This document shows, one piece after another, positions 1 to 6,789 of a stretch of 20,298 bases of DNA. The position numbers and the translations under genes were made by a program. The stretch is taken from assembly GCA_034440115.1 (NCBI GenBank), contig JAWXBM010000034.1:1-20298 (forward strand), written 5' to 3'. Position 1 is the first letter of the stretch, and each line of letters opens with the position of its first letter. Origin of the DNA: JAWXBM01 sp034440115. Lineage in GTDB: Bacteria; Pseudomonadota; Gammaproteobacteria; Xanthomonadales; SZUA-36. The notes under the pieces were generated by a model that was given only the letters and a program-made list of their open reading frames with translations, was not told the origin of the DNA and did not search any database.

Positions 1-199
1 ACCGATTTCATGATCCTGCCGCCTTTGAAACAAGTTAGTTCCTTCATCATCACCCCAACTGACAGAAATCACCATGCGTTGGGTCAATTACCCAGGCATT
101 ACGCTCGAACTACACCGGAACTGCACTGGCCCTAAACTGGCACTGCGAGAACACCAAGCCTTTGCTATGCTAGCTTTCTTTAGCCTTGGGAAATCCCGT

Positions 200-2110
200 A
201 TGACTGACTTAGATCCTCTCTTAATCCAGCGTCGCGCGGGTATGATTCTGGTTTTGATTCTGCTGGGAACGCTACTGATGTCTCCAACCTCATTCGCACA
301 AAAAACCGCCAAACCCGTGCTGCACGGCAAACACTGGGTGGCCGTTACCGGCAAACCCCTCGCCGCGACCGCAGGTGCGCTGATGTTTGCCCAGGGCGGC
401 AATGCCGTTGACGCAGCCTGCGCCATGTTGGGCGCCACCTCCACCATGTGGGATACGCTGGGCTGGGGCGGCGAAACCCAGGCCCTGATCTACAACCCGC
501 ATACCGGTGAGATCAAAGGCATTAATGCTCTGGGCGTTGCGCCCACCGGCGCGACGGCCGAATTTTTCAAAGAAAAAGGCCTGCAGTATCCGCCCGAGTT
601 CGGCCCATTGGCGGCGGTAACACCCGGAACGCCCGGCGGCTTGATGGTGATGCTGGCTGAGTACGGCAAACTCAGCCTGGCACAGGTACTCGCTCCATCG
701 ATGCAGATGGCTGATGGCTATCCGATCGAAGCTGCCCAGGCTGATAATATCGAGAAGCGCCGCGACGTACTCGGCCAGTGGCCGGATTCCAAGCGCGTGT
801 TCTTGCCGCATTTGGACGAAAATGACACAAGTAAGCGCGCTGCACCTGCAGGTGGAGAAATCTTCCGCCAGGCCGACCTGTTGGCCACATTACAAAAGCT
901 GGTGGCTGCCGAAGCTGCTGCCTTAGCCGAAGGAAAAACCCGCAAAGAAGCCATCTATGCGGCTTATGAGCGATTTTATCGCGGTGACATCGCCGCAGAG
1001 ATCGTCAGCAGCACACGCGAGCATGGTGGCCTGTTTACGCTGGAGGACCTGAGCAACTGGCAAGTAAAAATCGAACAGCCTGTTACTACGCATTACAAAG
1101 GCATCGATGTTTACAAGCTGACCACCTGGACCCAGGGCCCGGCGATGCTCCAGGCACTGAACATACTTGAAGACATCGATCTCAAGGCCATGGGGTATAA
1201 CAGCGCCCGCTACATTCACACGCTGTATCAGACCATGAACCTGGCCTTCGCTGATCGCGACTTTTACTATGGCGACCCCGCTTTCGCACCGGAGTCTCCC
1301 GTTGCCGGATTACTTTCCAAAAAATACGCGGCATTGCGCCGTACCCAAATCAACTGGAACGGCAACGACGAGGATGTAAAGCCGGGTAACCCTTACCCTT
1401 TCCAGAAAGGCAAAAACCCCTTCCTTGATTTGCTGGAAAACTGGACCACCATTCCACCAGCGGCGGAAGGCCAGGGTGTCGACGGTTTCCAGCAAGCCAG
1501 TGTGTTTGATCTGGACGAGAGCTTCACCGCTGGCACCACCTCCATTCAGGCGGCTGACGAGGAGGGCTGGGTGGTATCGGTTACGCCTAGCGGTGGTTGG
1601 ATTCCAGCCTTTATCGCCGGCAATTCCGGCATTGGCCTGAGCCAGCGGATGCAGAGTTTTGTGCTGGACGAAGCGCTGAACCCCTACAACGTAGTGGCTC
1701 CGGGTAAACGCCCACGCGTTACGCTCACCCCCAGCCTGGCTATGAAGAATGGCAAGCCACTGATGGCATTTTCGGTGCAAGGCGGTGATACGCAGGATCA
1801 GAACCTGTTGCAGTTTTTCCTCAACATGGTTGAGTTTGGCATGAACGTGCAGCAGGCTGCTGAGGCGCACAACATCACCAGCTACCAGATGCAGAGCTCA
1901 TTTGGCGCGCATATTTCAGAGCCTGGTCGTTTGGAAATTACCCACAATATTCCCGAGTTCACCCGCATCGAACTGGAACGTTTGGGCTACAAGGTCGAGA
2001 CGGTAGATCGGACCTACAGCCCGATTACCGCCATCTGGTTTGATGCCGAACACGGCACGATGTGGGGTGGCGCCAGCGACTATGGCGATGACTATGGGAT
2101 AGCTTGGTAG
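200..2110 (+). CDS. Gamma-glutamyltransferase family protein, exported (Ntn hydrolase)
   Basis: Gamma-glutamyltransferases are Ntn hydrolases that self-cleave before a catalytic threonine and transfer or hydrolyse gamma-glutamyl groups, as in periplasmic glutathione breakdown. Seen: an N-terminal hydrophobic segment ending SPTSFAQ (signal peptide), then the family opening GNAVDAACAML, and AGTTSIQAADEEGWVVSVTP around T446-T447 (codons from 1535), the equivalent of the autoprocessing TTH of E. coli GGT, here TTS. The tail holds GKRPRVTLTPSLA and a FSVQGGDTQDQNLLQFF block. The frame is open from ATG 74, but residues before 200 do not look like a leader. ATG 200 has GGGAA seven bases upstream; ATG 242 is a second option that starts directly at the hydrophobic core. 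About 636 aa, slightly longer than classical GGT. The gene stands alone. It is probably a subfamily with changed acyl-donor preference, since the His after TT is missing, so true GGT activity is not assured. Confidence 0.9.
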   Translation: MTDLDPLLIQRRAGMILVLILLGTLLMSPTSFAQKTAKPVLHGKHWVAVTGKPLAATAGALMFAQGGNAVDAACAMLGATSTMWDTLGWGGETQALIYNPHTGEIKGINALGVAPTGATAEFFKEKGLQYPPEFGPLAAVTPGTPGGLMVMLAEYGKLSLAQVLAPSMQMADGYPIEAAQADNIEKRRDVLGQWPDSKRVFLPHLDENDTSKRAAPAGGEIFRQADLLATLQKLVAAEAAALAEGKTRKEAIYAAYERFYRGDIAAEIVSSTREHGGLFTLEDLSNWQVKIEQPVTTHYKGIDVYKLTTWTQGPAMLQALNILEDIDLKAMGYNSARYIHTLYQTMNLAFADRDFYYGDPAFAPESPVAGLLSKKYAALRRTQINWNGNDEDVKPGNPYPFQKGKNPFLDLLENWTTIPPAAEGQGVDGFQQASVFDLDESFTAGTTSIQAADEEGWVVSVTPSGGWIPAFIAGNSGIGLSQRMQSFVLDEALNPYNVVAPGKRPRVTLTPSLAMKNGKPLMAFSVQGGDTQDQNLLQFFLNMVEFGMNVQQAAEAHNITSYQMQSSFGAHISEPGRLEITHNIPEFTRIELERLGYKVETVDRTYSPITAIWFDAEHGTMWGGASDYGDDYGIAW

Positions 2111-2178
2111 AAGATGGGCACTCCAGCGCTGTTAGCCCAGCGCGCTCGTTTTACCAGACGGCCCATCTCCCTTTCATC

Positions 2179-2259
2179 GTCATTCCGGACCTGATCTTTC
2201 TCACCGTCATTTCGGACCTGATCTTTCTCACGGTCATTCCGGACCTCATCCGGAATCCA
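2179..2259. repeat. 27-bp tandem repeat, three units, containing ATTCCGG/CCGGAAT dyad
   Basis: Units start at 2179, 2206 and 2233 with an exact 27-base period. The first two read GTCATTYCGGACCTGATC followed by TTTCTCACS; the third shares the first half and then runs into CCGGAAT, forming an ATTCCGG...CCGGAAT inverted repeat (about 2236-2256). The third unit resembles one arm of a palindromic intergenic repeat widespread in proteobacteria; the first two look like slipped copies of it. Confidence 0.85.
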
Positions 2260-2277
2260 TATCCGGTCGAATGCTGG

Positions 2278-2299
2278 ATCCCGGGTCGAGCCCGGGATG
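2278..2299. repeat. Palindrome ATCCCGGG-TCGAG-CCCGGGAT
   Basis: Eight-base arms separated by five bases form a GC-rich hairpin on either strand, located 20 bases after the ATTCCGG dyad. The two dyads together match the usual structure of the dispersed GTCATTCCGG...CCCGGGATGAC intergenic repeat. It could also act as a bidirectional transcription barrier downstream of the gamma-glutamyltransferase gene; no T-tract follows. Confidence 0.7.
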
Positions 2300-2386
2300 A
2301 CGAAGCCAGAGTTTGGGATGACGAAGCCAGAGTTTGGGATGACGAAGCCAGAGTTTGGGATGACGAAGCCAGAGTTCGGGATAACG
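2294..2386. repeat. 21-bp tandem repeat, four full units plus a partial fifth
   Basis: Units begin at 2294, 2315, 2336 and 2357, each GGGATGACGAAGCCAGAGTT plus one base, with only one substitution (C for T near 2377). A partial unit starts at 2378 (GGGATAACG). The period is exactly two helical turns and seven codons, which keeps a meaningless frame open as repeated DDEARVW. The unit begins with the GGGATGAC tail of the adjacent palindromic repeat, so the array probably arose by slippage on that element. No spacers, so it is not CRISPR. Confidence 0.9.
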
Positions 2387-2429
2387 GTTTATCAGGGCCG
2401 GGATGACCATCGACCTTGAGCCATTAGTG

Positions 2430-2726
2430 TCAGTCCTTCAGTACATCCGCATCCTGCGGATTTTGCTCAAACATGGTTATCACGAAAGGGCAAATCGGAA
2501 TGACTTTGCGCTGATTTTCGCGCGCGAATTGCACCATCGCCCGATAAAGCTGCGGCGCCAGGCCTTTACCCCGGTGTTCTTTATCCACCAGAGTATGGTT
2601 CACTTTCATAACTGCCTCCGCTGGCCGCGTGTAGGTCAGCTCGGCGCCAACCCCAATATGAAACCTGCCTCGCCGGGCGGTTTCTTTGTGGCTTACAGGT
2701 AGATTCTGATTGTTGCTAGCACTCAC
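2430..2726 (-). CDS. Small GNAT-like N-acetyltransferase (COG2388/NATD1 type)
   Basis: Predicted acetyl-CoA-binding acetyltransferase of the short single-domain class (98 aa, typical for the group). Seen: a core beta strand with ELTYTRPAEAVMKVNHTLVDKEHRGKGLA, in which HRGKGLA (residues 51-57) is the acetyl-CoA pyrophosphate loop, then an amphipathic helix QLYRAMVQFARENQRKV and ICPFV, characteristic of this family. The start is GTG (2724-2726) with GGAGAG eight bases upstream. It overlaps the stop of the upstream DUF3025 gene as GTGA, so the two are translationally coupled. The substrate is unknown for the family. The first 18 residues are polar and may be a poorly conserved extension. Confidence 0.85.
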   Translation of the reverse strand: MSASNNQNLPVSHKETARRGRFHIGVGAELTYTRPAEAVMKVNHTLVDKEHRGKGLAPQLYRAMVQFARENQRKVIPICPFVITMFEQNPQDADVLKD

Positions 2727-3595
2727 GAATTGCTCTCCATTTTATGGATGGCTGCTGGCCTGAATCCGGCATGGGGTGAGCGGAATACGTTTTCATCCGC
2801 ATAAAAGTCTTCGTTCTGCAGCTCTGCTGGCCACCAACCGGGAATGCCCATCAGTGGTAAGGGTGACAGCTCAGCGCTGGAACGCAAGCGCAATCCGGTT
2901 TTCACCTGACCTGCCAACAGGCTATCGAGCTGTTCATGTTGCGCTGCCGGGTCTTGTTGAAGATAGCCTGCTTTCGCCTGGAATATCAGCGTCTGAGCGG
3001 TAATCGACTTGTAGGGGTTGAGGAATTTCTCCAGCAAGGCGTGACCCAGCACGAACACACGCAAGTGATTCTGCCAAAGTTCGCGTTGCTTGCAGAACAG
3101 CATCTGCCAATTGCGATTGGCCAGCGCTTCAAGCGGCTTGATCTGGTCACCAATGACAATCACCCCGCATTCATCAAACAAAGTCAAAGCGTCTCGTACC
3201 GGGCCCCGGTCTGAGCCATCTCCCGTTTGAAGCTCGGCATGGTGAGCAGCGTTCATAGCCTCTTTGATGCGCGGAAAACGAGCCCAAACCAGAGCGTTGA
3301 ACAAGTCATGCCAGCTGTTCTGACGCGTACTGATTTCTGCGCTATTGAAAATATGCTCTTCGTAGGCGACACCGGGCAATGATTCTGCAGCCAGAAAGCG
3401 CATCGGGCGGGCGGTTTGCTGCTGAATATAAGACGCCAAAGTCGTGTTCAATGCATCGGGATCAGGCAGCTTAGGATTACCGGATTGATCCGTAGCCAAT
3501 TGTTGCAACAACTCTCGGTAATCCTGCCAGTAGGGCCATTTGAGATTCAGCATTTTTGTGTCAGTGATTGGCCTGATGGCATGGCTACCTAACAT
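2723..3595 (-). CDS. DUF3025 family protein
   Basis: Recognised by the block QNSWHDLFNALVWARFPRIKEAMNA followed by a DALTLFDECGVIVIGD segment, which are the conserved parts of DUF3025 proteins of beta/gammaproteobacteria; function unknown. Length 290 aa fits the family. No signal peptide or transmembrane segment, so cytoplasmic. Other notable parts are a conserved VLGHALLEKFLNPYKSITAQ stretch (about 180-200) and a C-terminal PLMGIPGWWP motif. ATG at 3593-3595 and ATG at 3551-3553 (MLNLKWPYW) are both possible starts; the second removes a leader that resembles nothing. Its stop overlaps the start of the downstream acetyltransferase gene (GTGA). Confidence 0.85.
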   Translation of the reverse strand: MLGSHAIRPITDTKMLNLKWPYWQDYRELLQQLATDQSGNPKLPDPDALNTTLASYIQQQTARPMRFLAAESLPGVAYEEHIFNSAEISTRQNSWHDLFNALVWARFPRIKEAMNAAHHAELQTGDGSDRGPVRDALTLFDECGVIVIGDQIKPLEALANRNWQMLFCKQRELWQNHLRVFVLGHALLEKFLNPYKSITAQTLIFQAKAGYLQQDPAAQHEQLDSLLAGQVKTGLRLRSSAELSPLPLMGIPGWWPAELQNEDFYADENVFRSPHAGFRPAAIHKMESNS

Positions 3596-3604
3596 TGCCC
3601 CAAA

Positions 3605-3670
3605 TCGCGAGCAAGGCTCGCTCCTACATCACGTTCCTAATCAACGTTGTAGGAGACTGCTTTGCTGCCA
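3605..3670. repeat. REP/BIME-like inverted pair (TGTAGGAG type)
   Basis: Two inverted copies of a REP-like sequence face each other. Bases 3605-3628 read, on the minus strand, TGTAGGAGCGAGCCTTGCTC; bases 3648-3670 read TGTAGGAGACTGCTTTGCTG on the plus strand. A 19-base spacer lies between. It sits between the lipoprotein stop and the DUF3025 start. The same pair recurs at 6311-6373 and one arm at 18284-18307. REPs of this kind are common in Pseudomonas and Xanthomonas relatives and are thought to be moved by RAYT transposases; none is in this window. Confidence 0.85.
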
Positions 3671-3683
3671 ACACCCGTATCGA

Positions 3684-4262
3684 TCAATCCGCAATCCGCA
3701 CAAACACCAAAGGCTCGGTCCAGTTCAGCAAGTTCGCTTCTGGTGAGCTGATCAAGCGCAAATGCTCCGCGCTTAACGCACCCAACAGAACATCCTGGTC
3801 TTCCTTGATCACTCCCGGCAAAGTTTCGGCCTTTACCGCATCCCGAAAACGACCCTGGTCCGGCCACCACAGGGTTGCCCGGTGTCCGTCGATTTCCAGC
3901 CGGGCCCAGTGATACTCGGGTTTGCTGGTTTCAGTAACCGGTTCCGACTGTGCTTTATCACGGTCGTAATCCGGCAAATTCAGATAAATTACAGCGCCAC
4001 TCTTACGCACGTATCCGGTGGCCATCTCCAACTCCGCACCGTGCTCACCGCGTTCTATCCAGGCGGCCTGCAAAATGCCCTTCTCAGCATCAATGATGGT
4101 GGTGGTAATCACCATCTCACCATTGCTCCACTGCCCCTGCCACACAGCCTCATCCAGTACCACGATCTCGTCACCCAAGGGCTGCTCCACGAAAACAGAC
4201 TCGCAGGCACTTAGCCAAAGAAAGCTCAGAAACAGAATTGATCGAAACATTATCTTCACCAT
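3684..4262 (-). CDS. Small predicted lipoprotein of unknown function
   Basis: Seen: MVKIMFRSILFLSFLWLSAC at the N-terminus, a short lipoprotein signal peptide with lipobox LSAC and the lipidated Cys at residue 20. The next residues are Glu-Ser, so the +2 position is not Asp and outer-membrane sorting is likely. The mature part (about 172 aa) is soluble and probably all-beta, with no motif I recognise (for example YHWARLEIDGHRATLWWPDQG). The start chosen at 4262 has AGGAG close upstream; the frame extends to 4370 but without a plausible leader. The next gene in the same direction is DUF3025, separated by a REP pair, so they may be transcribed separately. Confidence 0.75.
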   Translation of the reverse strand: MVKIMFRSILFLSFLWLSACESVFVEQPLGDEIVVLDEAVWQGQWSNGEMVITTTIIDAEKGILQAAWIERGEHGAELEMATGYVRKSGAVIYLNLPDYDRDKAQSEPVTETSKPEYHWARLEIDGHRATLWWPDQGRFRDAVKAETLPGVIKEDQDVLLGALSAEHLRLISSPEANLLNWTEPLVFVRIAD

Positions 4263-4478
4263 AAACTCCTGATAGCGGTTGAACCTGAACCACCCTATTC
4301 TAAACCCAGCGGGAAGACACAACTTGATCTGACGCCGGTTTGGGTTTAAACACCGGATCGGGATTGGCAATCAAATGCGCTTTAATGCGAGGAGAAATCG
4401 CGATGACTATGCTTAAAGGCCTATAACCGTTGGGCTCAATCTCGCTTTCATTGCCAGTTGCGCTGATCATCGGAACTA

Positions 4479-4564
4479 TGGGGTCAGAGTAAAGTGCCAG
4501 GGTAAGCCAGTCTGGGACCGTCTTCCAATCCGGGTTTTTATTCTGGCACTTTACTCTGACCCCA
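4479..4564. mobile_element. MITE-like element with perfect 22-bp terminal inverted repeats
   Basis: The left end 4479-4500 begins TGGGGTCAGAGTAAA and is the exact reverse complement of 4543-4564. The 42-base interior encodes nothing. Total length is 86 bases, almost the same as the 83-base elements at 18104-18186 and 20209-20291, which share the outer 15 bases of the ends but not the interior. No flanking transposase and no obvious target duplication. It lies 61 bases before the serine hydrolase start and could form a large hairpin in a 5' leader. Confidence 0.8.
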
Positions 4565-4625
4565 TCACTTCTATTGGCTTTGGTGTACGCTTTGCCCACC
4601 TCGAACCAAATCCAGGTGGCGCAGC

Positions 4626-6353
4626 ATGTCGCAAAGCAACATTCATTATTATTCGGGGTTGATGTTATCCGGGCTCTTGGTTATGGCGTCGGCAACCTGG
4701 GCTGATTCAGAGCAACCAGCCAATCCCGCCATCGATGCTATTTTTTCTGACTACGACAACGACCATGTACCGGGCTGTGCACTCGGAGTTATTCAGGATG
4801 GCGAGTTCATCTATCGGCATGGCTACGGCATGGCCAATCTTGAATATGGTATTCCGATTGATTCAGAAACCATTTTCCGCACCGGCTCGGTAGGCAAACA
4901 ATTCACCGCGGCAACCATCGCCTTGTTGGCTGAATCGGGCGCAATAAGCCTTAATGACCCCTTAAGCAAGTACTTTCATGAGTTTCCGGACTGGGCCGAT
5001 GGGATCACCATCAAGCAACACATTTATCACACCAGTGGTATTCGCGATTATCTGACGCTGGCCTACCTGGCAGGCAAAGGCGACGACGCTGACTACTACA
5101 CCGATGACTGGGTGTTGCGAATGCTGGCCCGTCAGCAGGAAACCAATTTCCCACCCGGCTCGCAGTATTTGTACAGCAACTCGGGATACTTGTTGCTGGC
5201 GCACGTGGTGAAACGAGTCAGCGGGCAGAGCTTGCGTGAATATGCGCAACAAAACCTGTTTGGTCCACTGGGAATGACCCAATCCCACTTCCACGACGAC
5301 CACACCGAAATCGTGCCACGACGTGCCAGCGGCTATGCACCCACCGATGATGGATTTCACATCAGCATGACCACGCTGGACATGGTGGGCGATGGCGGTG
5401 TGTTCACCAGTGTCGATGAGTTGCTGCAGTGGGACCGGAATTTTTACAACAACCGCCTGGGCAAGGGTGGCCCCGAGCTGATTGAATTGCTCACAACTCC
5501 GGGTGAACTGAACGACGGCACGAAGATGGATTACGGCTTCGGATTGTCTGTGGAAGACTACCGCGGCCAAAAGCTGATCAGCCACGGTGGTTCCTTCGTC
5601 GGTTTTCGCGCCGAAATGATGCGTTTTCCGGAGTTGGGTTTTGGCTTAAGCGTTTTATGTAATCGCTCTGATGCTGAACCTGAACAACTGGCGCGCCACG
5701 TGGCCGATGTGATGCTGGCCGATCGGTTGGCCGCCAAAACGGAAAATGTGGAATTGCTACCGGAGCCTGGTTTCACCCTGGACGAAGCACAATTGCAGCT
5801 GTTTACAGGTGATTTCTGGGAAGCGGAAGAAGCCTTTGCGGCTGAGACACAGGTCATTGATGGCAAGCTTTGGGCGGTGCATTCACCCACTCGAAAAAAT
5901 GAGCTGCAGCCACTTTCGCTCAATCGTTTCCGCATGACCGGTGTACCGTCCCAGGTGCTGATTGAGTTCGACATGGATGGCGAACGTATTGTTGAAATGC
6001 GGCGTTTTATCAATGGCAAAGCGAGCGGTGTGTTTACGCCTTTCCAGCGATTGGATCTGTCGCCCAAACAACTGGCTGCCTATGCAGGCGAATACTTCAG
6101 CCCCGAACTCGATAGCGCTTACATGCTGAACGTCACCGAAGACAAATTGTGGTTCAGCCTGGACGATGAAGGCCCGCAGGAACTGACCGTCATGTTTGGT
6201 GAAACCTTTGAAAATCCGGATTACGGTGCCTTCACCTTTTCACGCAATGCCAGCGGTCAGGTGACTGGGTTCAAATTGCAATCGGGGCGGGTGCGTAATT
6301 TGGTATTCAATCGCGCGCAGAGCGCGCTCCTACATCCTGTGAATCCCTTGTAG
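4626..6353 (+). CDS. Exported serine hydrolase, class C beta-lactamase/penicillin-binding-like
   Basis: A D-stereospecific esterase, peptidase or amidase of the AmpC/EstB fold, periplasmic or outer-membrane associated. Seen: N-terminal signal peptide (residues 1-26, ending ATWA), catalytic SVGK at S88-K91, the YSN motif at 183-185 and the HGG motif at 320-322 (SHGGSFVGF). A C-terminal lipocalin-like extension holds two YTGDF/YAGEYF-type strands (FTGDFW near 395, YAGEYF near 490), common in this family. The start ATG 4626 is preceded by AGGTGG. The last residues, about FNRAQSALLHPVNPL, are read out of the REP pair at 6311-6373, whose TGTAGGAG supplies the TAG stop, so the native C-terminus has probably been replaced. 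The active site is complete; activity is likely, the substrate unknown. Confidence 0.9.
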   Translation: MSQSNIHYYSGLMLSGLLVMASATWADSEQPANPAIDAIFSDYDNDHVPGCALGVIQDGEFIYRHGYGMANLEYGIPIDSETIFRTGSVGKQFTAATIALLAESGAISLNDPLSKYFHEFPDWADGITIKQHIYHTSGIRDYLTLAYLAGKGDDADYYTDDWVLRMLARQQETNFPPGSQYLYSNSGYLLLAHVVKRVSGQSLREYAQQNLFGPLGMTQSHFHDDHTEIVPRRASGYAPTDDGFHISMTTLDMVGDGGVFTSVDELLQWDRNFYNNRLGKGGPELIELLTTPGELNDGTKMDYGFGLSVEDYRGQKLISHGGSFVGFRAEMMRFPELGFGLSVLCNRSDAEPEQLARHVADVMLADRLAAKTENVELLPEPGFTLDEAQLQLFTGDFWEAEEAFAAETQVIDGKLWAVHSPTRKNELQPLSLNRFRMTGVPSQVLIEFDMDGERIVEMRRFINGKASGVFTPFQRLDLSPKQLAAYAGEYFSPELDSAYMLNVTEDKLWFSLDDEGPQELTVMFGETFENPDYGAFTFSRNASGQVTGFKLQSGRVRNLVFNRAQSALLHPVNPL

Positions 6354-6373
6354 GAGACCGCTTCGTCGATGGC
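6311..6373. repeat. REP/BIME-like inverted pair overlapping a gene end
   Basis: The first arm 6311-6334 is the reverse complement of TGTAGGAGCGCGCTCTGCGC; the second arm from 6349 reads TGTAGGAGACCGCTTCGTCG. Arrangement and spacer length match 3605-3670. The first arm is translated as the last residues of the serine hydrolase, and TAG in the second arm is its stop codon. The far side passes straight into a CapA-like gene fragment, so the element sits on a rearrangement join. Confidence 0.85.
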
Positions 6374-6374
6374 C

Positions 6375-6557
6375 GCGTCGCGGCCGTGCGCATCAAACCA
6401 CTCGTGCTGGCCATGGATCCTCCGGCTCGTGGCGCACCTTTCCTGGCGCAAGGCGGCGAGGCCACTGTTATTCTGAGTCGAGTTGCAGACATCTCGCGGC
6501 CCTACGGCACAGAGATCCGCATCGAGGGCGACACAGCGGAGGTCGTACTCGAGTAAC
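6375..6557 (+). pseudogene. 3' fragment of a CapA/poly-gamma-glutamate-synthesis-like gene
   Basis: The plus frame reads RVAAVRIKPLVLAMDPPARG, then a stretch ending GGEATVILSRVADISRPYGT, then EIRIEGDTAEVVLE and a TAA stop at 6555-6557. This has the look of a real C-terminus and resembles the end of CapA-family (PGA_cap) metallophosphoesterase-like proteins, where an LA.G.EA..IL.RL..LS.PFGT.I.IE pattern is usual; this is from memory of the family and not a search. No start or upstream domain is present: homology begins at the REP element, so the gene is 5'-truncated. Could be the end of another family. Confidence 0.45.
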
Positions 6558-6712
6558 GCGATTCCCGGCGAGGCAGCCCACGCCTCGGGCAGGGTGATGC
6601 TGCCGCATGCATACTCAGGCCCCTGCAGCAGCCCAATGGGCCACTGGGCAACCCGCTGAATGTTCATGATGGAAAGCGCAACTGGCCCATAGGCGGCCGC
6701 GGAGCGCTTCAT
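6558..6712 (-). pseudogene. Orphan 5' gene start downstream of the MFS gene, truncated
   Basis: ATG at 6710-6712 has an excellent ribosome binding site (AAAGGAG, six bases away) and opens MKRSAAAYGPVALSIMNIQR, continuing VAQWPIGLLQGPEYACGSIT. It lies 77 bases after the MFS stop in the same direction, as a next operon gene would. The frame stays open to 6257, but from about 6557 on it runs antisense to the CapA-like fragment and turns into unstructured Cys/Arg-rich sequence. The likely reading is a gene start cut off at the join near 6557. I do not recognise the protein. Confidence 0.35.
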
Positions 6713-6789
6713 GGGTTTCTCCTTTGAGGCGCAAATCCAGGTCCTTGACAGGGATGAAGCCGAGATTACGAATCCATGTGTTTGCCGGC

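Noticed and set aside
2294..2386. Short regularly spaced repeats as a CRISPR array
   Set aside because: Units are directly adjacent with no unique spacers, and no cas genes are present.
2104..2406. 100-codon plus frame with repeated DDEARVW and DLIFLTVI units
   Set aside because: It is a translation of two intergenic tandem arrays whose periods (21 and 27) are multiples of three; no ribosome binding site or family resemblance.
4479..4564. Perfect 22-bp inverted repeat as a rho-independent terminator
   Set aside because: The 42-base loop is too large, no T-run follows, and the ends recur at other sites as element termini.
6257..6712. 152-codon minus frame as an intact gene
   Set aside because: Only the first ~50 codons look natural; the rest runs antisense to the CapA-like fragment, the REP pair and the hydrolase end.
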